64,000 nt of DNA, taken from Burkholderia lata (GTDB lineage: Bacteria; Pseudomonadota; Gammaproteobacteria; Burkholderiales; Burkholderiaceae). The position numbers and the translations under genes were made by a program. The notes below the pieces were generated by a model that worked only from the letters and a program-made list of their open reading frames with translations, was not told the DNA's origin and searched no databases. The DNA lies in NCBI RefSeq assembly GCF_902499335.1, contig NZ_CABVQK010000006.1, positions 186,001 to 250,000 on the forward strand, in the 5' to 3' direction. Below are positions 54,643 to 62,259 of the stretch, piece by piece (position 1 is the stretch's first letter; each line of letters starts with the position of its first letter).

Positions 54643-55479
54643 TCAGAAATTGAAGCCGTTGCCCGTGACGACGGGCATGTTGGTCCAGAAACCGTTCGGG
54701 TCGCGATACCAGCCGGCCGCCGCGAGCGCGCCACCGTCGACATGCAGCGTCGTGCCCGTGACCCACGCGGCGAGCGGGCTTGCGAGGAACAGCGCGGCGC
54801 CCGCGATATCGCCGGCCGCGCCGAAGCGCCCGAGCGGGATCCAGCGCGGGATGTGGTCGCGATGCTCGGCCGCGACCATCGCGCTGACGGGCACCTGCGG
54901 CGTCTCGGTGGTTTCGGGGGCGATCTGGTTCACACGAATGCCGGCCGGCCCGAGTTCGAGGGAAAGGCTCTTCGTGAAACCGGTCAGCGCGGCCTTGAAC
55001 GACGCGTACACGGTGCAGTTCGGAATCGCGCGAAAGCCTTCGATCGACGACACGCCGACGATGCTGCTACCCGCGCCGCGCTTGCGCAGCAACGGCAGCA
55101 TCGCGCGCGTGACGATGAAGACCTGGCGCAGGTTCACGTCGAACAGCCGTGCGATGTCGTCGTCGGTGCAGTCGTCGAACGGTTTTGCGATCTGCAGGAA
55201 ATCGCCCACATTGTTGACGAGCACGTCAAGGCCGCCGAAGCGCGCGTCGACGGTTCGCGCGAACGCATTGACCTCGTCGCGGCGCGTGACGTCCACGGTG
55301 CCGACGAGCGTCTCCACGCCCGCCGCTTCGAGCGCCTGGCGCACGTCCTGCGCGCGGGCCGGGTCGATCTCGGCCACTGCGACGCGCGCGCCGGCCGCGC
55401 CGAACGCTTCCGCGCACGCACGGCCGATGCCTGCGCCGCCGCCGGTGACCAGCACGGTCTTGCCGGTGAATGAAATCAT
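54643..55479 (-). CDS. short-chain dehydrogenase/reductase (SDR)
   Basis: A 278-aa SDR with TGGGAGIGRA, NNVGDF, Ser in GVSSIEGF and YASFK. C-terminal end (AAWVTGTTLHVDGGALAAAG) is standard. ATG 55479 has GAGGAGT upstream. It belongs to the leftward operon 57593-53676, with 37-58 bases to its neighbours. Confidence 0.9.
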   Translation of the reverse strand: MISFTGKTVLVTGGGAGIGRACAEAFGAAGARVAVAEIDPARAQDVRQALEAAGVETLVGTVDVTRRDEVNAFARTVDARFGGLDVLVNNVGDFLQIAKPFDDCTDDDIARLFDVNLRQVFIVTRAMLPLLRKRGAGSSIVGVSSIEGFRAIPNCTVYASFKAALTGFTKSLSLELGPAGIRVNQIAPETTETPQVPVSAMVAAEHRDHIPRWIPLGRFGAAGDIAGAALFLASPLAAWVTGTTLHVDGGALAAAGWYRDPNGFWTNMPVVTGNGFNF

Positions 55480-55516
55480 CGATGGACTCCTCTGTACGGG
55501 AAAGCAGTGGGCCGCG

Positions 55517-56275
55517 TCACAGCGACGACACCAGTTGCGCGTTGTCGATCCGCAGTTCCGCACCGTTCACGAAACGCGATTCGTCGGACGCGAGGAACAG
55601 CACGAGATTCGCGACGTCCTGCGGGTCGCACATGCGTGCCATCGGATCGCTGCCGATGCCGAGTGCGGCCGGGTCGAGATCGGGCATCAGCGCCTGCGTC
55701 ATCGGCGTCCAGATCCCGTCCGGATGGATCGAGTTGCAGCGGATCCGGTAGCCGCTGCGCTTGCAGTGCACGGCGACGCTGCGCGCGAGCGCCGTCACCG
55801 CGCCTTTCGACCCCGTGTATGCGCACATCATCGGCAGTCCGCCGAGCGCGGCGACCGACGACATCATCACGATCGAGCCCGGCGTGTCGTTGCCCTTCAT
55901 CGCGCCGATCGCGTATTTGCAGCCGAGGAAATAACCATCGGCATTGGTGCGCATCACGCGCCGCCATGTGTCGAGGCTCGTGTCCTCGATCGAGCCGACC
56001 GGGCAGATCGCCGCGTTGTTGACGAGCACGTCGAGGCGGCCGAAGCGATCGAGCGTCGATGCGATCGCGTGCCGCCAGCCGTCCTCGTCGGCGATGTCGT
56101 GGCGGACGAACAATGCCGCGTCGCCGATTTCGCGTGCGAGCGCACGGCCTGCGTTTTCGTCGATGTCGGTGAGCACGACACGCGCGCCTTCGGCGGCGAG
56201 CAGCAGCGCATCCGCGCGGCCGACGCCGCTTGCCGCGCCGGTGACCAGCGCGACCTTGTTTGCGACTCGATTCAT
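55517..56275 (-). CDS. SDR, hydroxysteroid-dehydrogenase-like
   Basis: A 252-aa SDR: TGAASGVGRA, NNAAICPVG, Ser in MSSVAALGG and YTGSK. The segment NSIHPDGIWTPMTQALMPD resembles the 3-beta/7-alpha/17-beta hydroxysteroid dehydrogenase groups. ATG 56275 was chosen because conserved sequence starts there (MNRVANKVALVTG). Same leftward operon. Confidence 0.9.
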   Translation of the reverse strand: MNRVANKVALVTGAASGVGRADALLLAAEGARVVLTDIDENAGRALAREIGDAALFVRHDIADEDGWRHAIASTLDRFGRLDVLVNNAAICPVGSIEDTSLDTWRRVMRTNADGYFLGCKYAIGAMKGNDTPGSIVMMSSVAALGGLPMMCAYTGSKGAVTALARSVAVHCKRSGYRIRCNSIHPDGIWTPMTQALMPDLDPAALGIGSDPMARMCDPQDVANLVLFLASDESRFVNGAELRIDNAQLVSSL

Positions 56276-56315
56276 GGTCGGTCGGATTCCTTTGATGTTG
56301 AAAGAAGGCGGGCGC

Positions 56316-57173
56316 TCATGCGGCGCCCGGCGCGCGGCCGGCCTTGATCGCGTCGAGCGCGGCCGTGCCGTAGATCTGCGCGATCGTGTCGTCGACGCGC
56401 GGGTTGGTACGCAGCTCATGGCCGCCGTCGACGGCGAAGCTTTGGCCCGTCACCCAGCCCGACTCGGGGCCGGCGAGATAGCGCACCGCATGCGCGATCG
56501 CTTCCGGTTCGCCGAGCGTGCCGAGCGGGATCTGCTCGAGAAAGCTGTCGACGAGCGCGCGGTTGTCGAACATCGGCGCGGTGGCTTCGGAGCGCGTGAG
56601 GCCCGGGCGCACCGCGTTCACGCGGATCTTCGCGCCGGCCAGTTCCTCGGCCGCGCCGCGCACGAGCGCTTCGAGCGCGGCCTTCGCGGTGCAGTACGCG
56701 GACAGCCAGCGGAAGTTGATCTGTGCGGCCGTCGACGAGATGCAGACGATCGCGCCGCCGCCGCTGTCGGCGAGCCGCGGTGCCGCATGACGGATCGCGG
56801 CGAACGCGCTGTGCAGGTTCAGGTCGATTTCCGCGCGGAAAGTGTCGGCGTCGTGCAGCAGCAGCGGCCGGAAGCCCGCACCGCCGACCGTCGGCACGAC
56901 GATGTCGAGGCGATGGTCGATGGCCCATGCGCAGTCGAGTGCGGCCTGCAGGTCGGCTTCGTCGCAGGCGTCGCCAGCATGGATCGCGACGCGGCTGCCG
57001 GGCACGGCGTCGGTCAGTTGCTGCTGCGTGCGTTCGAGCGCATCGCGGCGGCGGCCCATCAGCACGACGGCCGCGCCGTCGGCGACGAGCGCGTGCGCGC
57101 AGGCCGCGCCGATGCCGCCGGCGCCGCCCGTCACGAGCGCGGTGCGGCCGTCGAGGGGAGCAGAGGTGTGCAT
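56316..57173 (-). CDS. short-chain dehydrogenase/reductase (SDR)
   Basis: A 285-aa SDR with TGGAGGIGAA and active-site YCTAK. The usual NNAG motif is replaced by PTVGGAG, which is uncommon. It ends with a longer tail after GQSFAVDGGHE. It lies 3 bases after the NTF2-like gene, so those two are probably translationally linked. ATG 57173 is weakly supported by its ribosome site. Confidence 0.87.
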   Translation of the reverse strand: MHTSAPLDGRTALVTGGAGGIGAACAHALVADGAAVVLMGRRRDALERTQQQLTDAVPGSRVAIHAGDACDEADLQAALDCAWAIDHRLDIVVPTVGGAGFRPLLLHDADTFRAEIDLNLHSAFAAIRHAAPRLADSGGGAIVCISSTAAQINFRWLSAYCTAKAALEALVRGAAEELAGAKIRVNAVRPGLTRSEATAPMFDNRALVDSFLEQIPLGTLGEPEAIAHAVRYLAGPESGWVTGQSFAVDGGHELRTNPRVDDTIAQIYGTAALDAIKAGRAPGAA

Positions 57174-57176
57174 CGT

Positions 57177-57593
57177 TCAGCCCTCCAGCGGCAGGTCTTG
57201 CGCCCAGTCGACATGCAGCGTGCGCGCGGCGAAGCGCCACGTGCCGCCGTCGAACACGCAGCGGTCGCGATAGCGCAGCCCCCAGTCGAGCTTGCGCTTC
57301 ACGCCGTCGCGTACGTAGACGTGGCATGCGACGCCATAGGTCTCGACGTCGGCCTCGCCGCCATCGAGCGTCACGAGCTGGTTGTGCACGTGATGCTGGG
57401 TCGCTTCGTAGCGCTCGATCACGCGCATGCCCGCGACGATCGCGTCGCGGTCGTCGAAGCGGAAGCCGGGGCCGGCCAGGGTTGCATCGGAGGTGAAAAG
57501 GCCAGTGAGTCGTGGCCAGTCGCGCCGGTCGACGGCTTGCGCGTAGCGGCACGCAAGTTCGTACAGCGCGTGGTGGGGATTGGAATCGGTCAT
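57177..57593 (-). CDS. NTF2/SnoaL-like protein
   Basis: A 138-aa NTF2-like protein: YELACRYAQAVDRRDWPRLTGLF, FDDRDAIVAGMRVIERYEATQHHVHNQLVTLDGG, RDGVKRKLDWGLRYRDR. The paired HH and the Tyr/Asp-rich pocket fit isomerase/dehydratase relatives such as ketosteroid isomerase. First gene of the leftward SDR operon. ATG 57593 follows GGGAGCC. Confidence 0.83.
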   Translation of the reverse strand: MTDSNPHHALYELACRYAQAVDRRDWPRLTGLFTSDATLAGPGFRFDDRDAIVAGMRVIERYEATQHHVHNQLVTLDGGEADVETYGVACHVYVRDGVKRKLDWGLRYRDRCVFDGGTWRFAARTLHVDWAQDLPLEG

Positions 57594-58054
57594 GCGTGGG
57601 CTCCCGTGGAAGAACGGAACGCGTCGGCCGCGTGAGGCGGGCCGACGCGGCGGCATTGCGACGTCGACGCGCAGGTTCGCACCGGGCAGGCCGGGATTCA
57701 TCATCCATACGGAGCAGGGCGAGGGTCGGGGAAAACACCGGGGCAGGCCGCCGCGTGTCACGCGAGGGTGTATCGATGGTGCGGCGCAGCGACCGGTGCG
57801 CGACATGCGTCTGACGATTCGTGCGGCCGGCTGCGAGAGGCGCGCGACGCGTCGCGTTTCCTTCATGTATGCGAAGCCGCGGCGCGCGATGTTGCGATGC
57901 GGCAGGTCGCGCATCGTCCGCTCAGCGTTTGCCCCTAGTCGAAACGGACGATGGCCGACGGCCGGGCGCTGGCTACCGTGCAGTCATCCGGTGCCGCATG
58001 CGATGCACGCCGGACACGAACCGCACCAGCGGACAACCGGAGGAGACGACGATC
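57594..58054. other. intergenic region, divergent promoters expected
   Basis: A 461-base gap between the divergent NTF2-like gene and the small exported protein gene. All frames through it are Arg-rich shadows without homology. Promoters for both directions should lie here, but none was convincing. No hairpin or repeat stands out. Confidence 0.35.
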
Positions 58055-58264
58055 ATGAGACTGACGACTCGCAAGCTGTGCGTACTGGCGATGGGCACGT
58101 TCGCTGCCATGGCGATGGCGCGATACGGCGCCGATCAGGTCCCGTCGCCGCCGTACGCGGCCGGCATCCTGCAATGCCGCTCGGTCGACGTGAACGGCCT
58201 GCCGACCGGTTGCGTGCCGATCGATCCGTCGCACTTCGGTTTCGCCGCGATGCGCGGCATGTGA
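58055..58264 (+). CDS. small exported hypothetical protein
   Basis: A 69-aa protein with a signal-like N-terminus (LTTRKLCVLAMGTFAAMAMA) and two cysteines in the mature part (CRSVDVNGLPTGC) that may form a disulfide. A strong GGAGGAGA site supports the ATG. No family recognised. The following 252 bases to the flavoprotein gene contain nothing clear. Confidence 0.6.
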   Translation: MRLTTRKLCVLAMGTFAAMAMARYGADQVPSPPYAAGILQCRSVDVNGLPTGCVPIDPSHFGFAAMRGM

Positions 58265-58516
58265 CGCCGGCGCGGCCGCGCGCCGCACCGGGCGGAAGCC
58301 GTGGCGACTCCGACCACGGCGCAATCGTCGCGCGCCGATCCCGCATCACGCGGTTCGGCTTCAACCGGGAATGAGATAGCGTGCGCGTTGCACGCGCACC
58401 GTCACACGCCCGTCCAGGTAACGGGGCACCGCGGCGACGGCCGTGTCGGGCCGCCTGCCTGGCATTCACCGCAATCACCACTTTCCGCGGATTTCCACCA
58501 CGCTGACCTATTCCTC

Positions 58517-60013
58517 ATGTCATCCGACTATTCCCTGACTCACCCCTTGAATACCCGCGACGTGCATCGCTGGGATGCCGAACACGATGTCGTGATCGTC
58601 GGCTTCGGCGCGGCCGGCGCCTGCGCGGCGATCGAAGCCGCGAGCGCCGGCGCCGACACGCTGATCGTCGAGCGCGCGTCGAGCTACGGCGGCACGAGCG
58701 CGCTGTCGGGCGGCGAGATCTACCTCGGCGGCAGCGGCGGCACGCCCGCGCAGCGGCAGGCCGGCTTTACCGACGACACCGAGGATCTGTACCGCTACCT
58801 GATGCTGGCCGGCGGCCGCGACGCCGACGACGCGAAAGTGCGCCTGTACGCGAACGAAAGCCTGGCGCACCACGACTGGCTCGTCGCGCAAGGCCTCACG
58901 TACAAGAACACGTTCATCGCCGAGCGGATCGTCGAACCGGAAACCGACGATTGCCTGATCTGGTCGGGCAGCGAGGAAGCCTGGCCGTTCAGCGAGGCCG
59001 CGAAACCGTGCCCGCGCGGCCACACGCCGCAATGGCCGGGCTGGGGTGGCGGACAGATGCTGATGCGCGTGCTGGCCGAACGCGTCGCGGCACTCGGCGT
59101 CGCGACGCGCTACGACACGCGCGCGCTCGCATTGATCGTCGACGACGGAGGCGCGGTGCGCGGCGTCGTGCTGCGCGCATATGGCGAGACGGCATTCGTG
59201 CGGGCGCGCCGCGCGGTGATCCTCTGCGCGGGCGGCTTCGCGATGAATCGCGAGATGGTGCGCCGGCATGCGCCGCAGTTCCTGCGCTCGGACGAGCCGA
59301 TCGGCAGCCCCGGCGACGACGGCTCGGGCATCCTGCTCGGCCAGGGCGCGGGCGGTGCGGCGATTCACATGGACCAGGGATTCGTCAGCCTGCCGTTCTA
59401 TGCGCCCGAATCGCTGATCAAGGGCATCTTCGTGAACGCGCGTGGCCAGCGCTTCATCAACGAGGACGGCTATCACGGCCGCACGGGGCATCACGCATTT
59501 CACCAGGCCGACGACCGGATCTACCTGCTGGTCGACCAGGCCACATATCAGGAGCCGCCGGCGATCGCACGGATCGGCATCGCGGCGGCTGGCGAAACGT
59601 GGGAGGAAGTCGAACGCGACCTGCAGATGCCGGCCGGCACGCTGACGGCGACCGTCGACGTCTACAACCGCCATGCGGCCGAAGGCGCCGATCCGCTGTT
59701 CCACAAGGCGAAGAAGTGGCTGCAACCGCTGATCGAGCCGCCGTTCGTCGCGCTCGATTGCCGGATCGACTACGCGTTCTATCCGCACTTCACGCTCGGC
59801 GGGCTCGACACGCTGCCGACCGGGCAGGTGGTCGATGCGGCGCGCGCGCCGGTGCCGGGGCTCTATGCGGCCGGCCGCACGACCTGCGGGCTGCCGCGCT
59901 GGGGCGCCGGGTACAGCTCGGGGCTGTCGCTGGCCGATGCGACGTTCTTCGGCCGTCAGGCGGGCCGTCACGCCGCGCAGGCGGGGTGCGACGCGCTGCG
60001 CAGTGCCGCGTAG
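58517..60013 (+). CDS. FAD-dependent 3-ketosteroid dehydrogenase/fumarate-reductase-type flavoprotein
   Basis: A 498-aa flavoprotein of the FRD/SDH-KstD family. FAD motif VVIVGFGAAGACAAIEAASA starts at ~25. The second FAD segment is SYGGTSALSGGEIYLGG, the capping/active-site region includes QWPGWGGGQML, and the C-terminal FAD loop is PVPGLYAAGRTTCGLPRWGAGYSSGLSL. The family includes 3-ketosteroid delta1- and delta4(5-alpha)-dehydrogenases. Which one cannot be settled by eye, and a reductase of another ring substrate is possible. It pairs logically with the KshA-like oxygenase at the window start. Followed by a 17-bp terminator stem. Confidence 0.85.
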   Translation: MSSDYSLTHPLNTRDVHRWDAEHDVVIVGFGAAGACAAIEAASAGADTLIVERASSYGGTSALSGGEIYLGGSGGTPAQRQAGFTDDTEDLYRYLMLAGGRDADDAKVRLYANESLAHHDWLVAQGLTYKNTFIAERIVEPETDDCLIWSGSEEAWPFSEAAKPCPRGHTPQWPGWGGGQMLMRVLAERVAALGVATRYDTRALALIVDDGGAVRGVVLRAYGETAFVRARRAVILCAGGFAMNREMVRRHAPQFLRSDEPIGSPGDDGSGILLGQGAGGAAIHMDQGFVSLPFYAPESLIKGIFVNARGQRFINEDGYHGRTGHHAFHQADDRIYLLVDQATYQEPPAIARIGIAAAGETWEEVERDLQMPAGTLTATVDVYNRHAAEGADPLFHKAKKWLQPLIEPPFVALDCRIDYAFYPHFTLGGLDTLPTGQVVDAARAPVPGLYAAGRTTCGLPRWGAGYSSGLSLADATFFGRQAGRHAAQAGCDALRSAA

Positions 60014-60033
60014 CGTTTGCCGGCCGGAAATGA

Positions 60034-60070
60034 ACGACGCCCCGGGCAATCGCATTGCCCGGGGCGTCGT
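60034..60070. terminator. strong bidirectional terminator
   Basis: A 17-bp perfect stem: left arm 60034-60050 (ACGACGCCCCGGGCAAT), loop CGC, right arm 60054-60070. It is followed by CGTTT. It separates the convergent flavoprotein and phosphoesterase genes. Confidence 0.8.
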
Positions 60071-60114
60071 CGTTTCAAGTCGCCAGGTGGCTAATCGGCC
60101 AAGCCGATCAGCCG

Positions 60115-61779
60115 TCAGCCGAGGTCGAGCGCATTCGTGAGATCGCCCGGCGGCGTCGCGCCGCGCGCGGCGAACGCCTTGTTGCGCGCGACCACGCCGT
60201 CGAGCGGCGCGAGCCCGTGCACGCGGCTGATGAAGCGCAGGATCGAGTTCGTGTCGTACAGCGTGTGATCGACGAAACCCTTCTTCGCGAACGGCGAGAT
60301 CACGAGTGCCGGAATCCGCGAGCCCGGGCCCCAGCGGTCGCCTTCCGGCGGCGCGACGTGATCCCACCAGCCGCCGTTCTCGTCGTGCGTCATCACGATC
60401 ACGGTGTTGTCCCACTGCGGCCCGCGCCGGATGTGGTCGATCACGGTCGCGATGTGGCGGTCGCCCGATTCGATGTCCGCATAGCCCGCATGCATGTTCA
60501 GGTTGCCCTGCGGCTTGTAGAACGTGACGGCCGGCAGGCGGCCCGCGTCGATGTCGGCGATGAAACGGTTGGTCGACGGCTCGTCGCCGAGCCCCGCGTC
60601 GCGCAGGTGCTTGCTGCGCGCATCGGTGCCGGGCGCGTAGTTCGCGAAATAGTTGAACGGCTGGTGGTGGTACTGGAAATCGGGCACGGTGCCCGTGTCG
60701 CGATGCTCGAGCGCGTACTGCCATGCGCCGCTGTACCACGCCCAGTCGACGTTCTTTTCCGACAGGCGATCGCCGATCGTCGCATAGCCCTGCGGCGGCA
60801 TTACGCGATGGTCGGCCGGATCCGCATACGCGGCGTTGCCCGGATCGGGCGGGGGCACGTAGCTCGGCTGGTACGGCGGCGCCATCGTGTTCACGCCGTA
60901 GCCGTCCGGCGTCAGCGAGCCGTCGGCCGCGAACTTCGGCGGGCCGTCGAGCGCGGACGCGGGCGAATCGTGCGCGAGTTTCAGGCGCGTACCGGCGGGA
61001 TCGTCGCCTTCGACCTTCGACAGCAGTTTCGCCGCATGCGGATGCTTGTGCGCGTCCGGATACAGCGGCGGCTGCGCGGAGATCAGGAACATGTGGTTCA
61101 TCCACGAACCGCCGAAGGCCGCCATGAAGAAGTTGTCGCACAGCGTGTATTGCCGCGCGAGATTCCACAGCCGCAGCGTGTCGGCCGAGTTGCGATAGTG
61201 GCCCATCACGAGGCCGCCCGAGTCGGCCCACGCGGCGAACTGGTTGTTGCGGCCTGCCGCGATCTGCATCTGGTTCTGGTAGAAGCGGTGCCACAGGTCG
61301 CGCGTGATCACGCCGTTCGGCAGCGCCTTGCCCTGTGCGTCCGTAATCAGGAACGGTGCGTTCGGCAGCTTGTCGATGTCGCGCTCGGCGATCGCGTAGC
61401 GCTTGCCGTCCACTTCCTGCGCCTGCGGCACGAGCCCGCCCCAGATTTTCGGCAGCACGGGCAGCGGCGTCTTGCCGTCGCGATCGAGCTGCTGCGCGTG
61501 CTCGGGCCGCACCTCGCTCAGCGGATGGCGCACGCCCGGGAAATCGCCGTACAGGTTCGCGAAGCTGCGGTTTTCCGCGTAGATCACGACGATGTGGCGC
61601 ACGCGCTGGCGCAACGCCTCGTCGATGCGCAGGTCGGCGGCGGAACGGGGCGCGCTGCCTGCCGTGGTTTCACAGCCGCTGAGCGCGACACCCGCACCGA
61701 GCGCGGCGAGGCCGCCGAGCACTCGGCGGCGGTCGGGATCGGCGGGAAGGTCGTCGGGGCGATCGGGGGTGTCGTTCAC
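60115..61779 (-). CDS. exported phosphoesterase (acid phosphatase/phospholipase C family)
   Basis: A 554-aa PF04185 phosphoesterase. The N-terminus has a twin-arginine-like motif (DRRRVLGGLAALGAGVAL) directly followed by a lipobox-like LSGC, so it may be a Tat-exported lipoprotein. Motifs: IVVIYAENRSFANLYG (metal/nucleophile), NHMFLISAQPP, VIVMTHDENGGWWDHV. Such enzymes release phosphate from monoesters or phospholipids. The start is GTG 61779 with GAGGA upstream; no suitable ATG precedes the signal. A Pho box lies ~120 bases upstream. Confidence 0.87.
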   Translation of the reverse strand: MNDTPDRPDDLPADPDRRRVLGGLAALGAGVALSGCETTAGSAPRSAADLRIDEALRQRVRHIVVIYAENRSFANLYGDFPGVRHPLSEVRPEHAQQLDRDGKTPLPVLPKIWGGLVPQAQEVDGKRYAIAERDIDKLPNAPFLITDAQGKALPNGVITRDLWHRFYQNQMQIAAGRNNQFAAWADSGGLVMGHYRNSADTLRLWNLARQYTLCDNFFMAAFGGSWMNHMFLISAQPPLYPDAHKHPHAAKLLSKVEGDDPAGTRLKLAHDSPASALDGPPKFAADGSLTPDGYGVNTMAPPYQPSYVPPPDPGNAAYADPADHRVMPPQGYATIGDRLSEKNVDWAWYSGAWQYALEHRDTGTVPDFQYHHQPFNYFANYAPGTDARSKHLRDAGLGDEPSTNRFIADIDAGRLPAVTFYKPQGNLNMHAGYADIESGDRHIATVIDHIRRGPQWDNTVIVMTHDENGGWWDHVAPPEGDRWGPGSRIPALVISPFAKKGFVDHTLYDTNSILRFISRVHGLAPLDGVVARNKAFAARGATPPGDLTNALDLG

Positions 61780-61900
61780 GTCGTGGGTTCCTCGAATGGG
61801 CGGGTGGACGGGGGCGTGATGCGCGGCGGCGTTGCACAGGCTGCCGCGCCGCGGGACGGAAAGCAACGGCCCGTGTTGCGTATGGGCAGGCGCGATGCAT

Positions 61901-61933
61901 CTGTCACAAAAATGTCACGAACGCGACTATAAC
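61901..61933 (+). promoter_or_regulatory. candidate PhoB box with -10 element
   Basis: CTGTCACAAAAATGTCAC (61901-61918) has the 7-4-7 layout of a Pho box, two CTGTCAC-type repeats separated by AAAA. TATAAC follows 9 bases later (61928-61933). This layout matches that of the E. coli phoA promoter closely. As oriented it fires rightward, towards the FtsH-type gene. The phosphoesterase on the other side would need bidirectional control. The remaining 61780-62259 gap has no convincing gene. Confidence 0.55.
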
Positions 61934-62259
61934 GCGGCAACGGGGGCAGATGAAAGGTGTTTGTCGGACGATTCGAGTCGCGCCTCGGGCGATGCGCGAC
62001 GCCCGTGCGCGAGCTAGACTGGATTCAGGGGCGGCGCGTCGCGGCGTGCCGCCCGGGCGAGGATTGCCCGGCGGCGCCGGCCGATGGCGTCGCCGTGGCG
62101 CCATTGATGCGACGAACGAGGCGATGAAGCGAGGCGACGATGGCGCGCTTGACTGCCGCTTCCGCATGGCCGCCGATGGCGCGCGCCGGTTGCGCGCGTG
62201 TCCGCACACGTCCGCCGTGTCGCGCAGCGTAGCGTAGCGCGCACGTCCGGCCCGATGCC

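Noticed and set aside
58520-61294. 924-residue minus-strand open frame spanning two convergent genes
   Set aside because: It crosses a perfect 17-bp terminator and overlaps a plus-strand flavoprotein and an in-register minus-strand phosphoesterase in another frame; no domain is seen.
61950-62237. 95-residue Arg-rich plus-strand frame just after the Pho-box promoter
   Set aside because: Composition and lack of homology suggest a shadow; its ribosome site is poor. It was kept in mind only because of its position.
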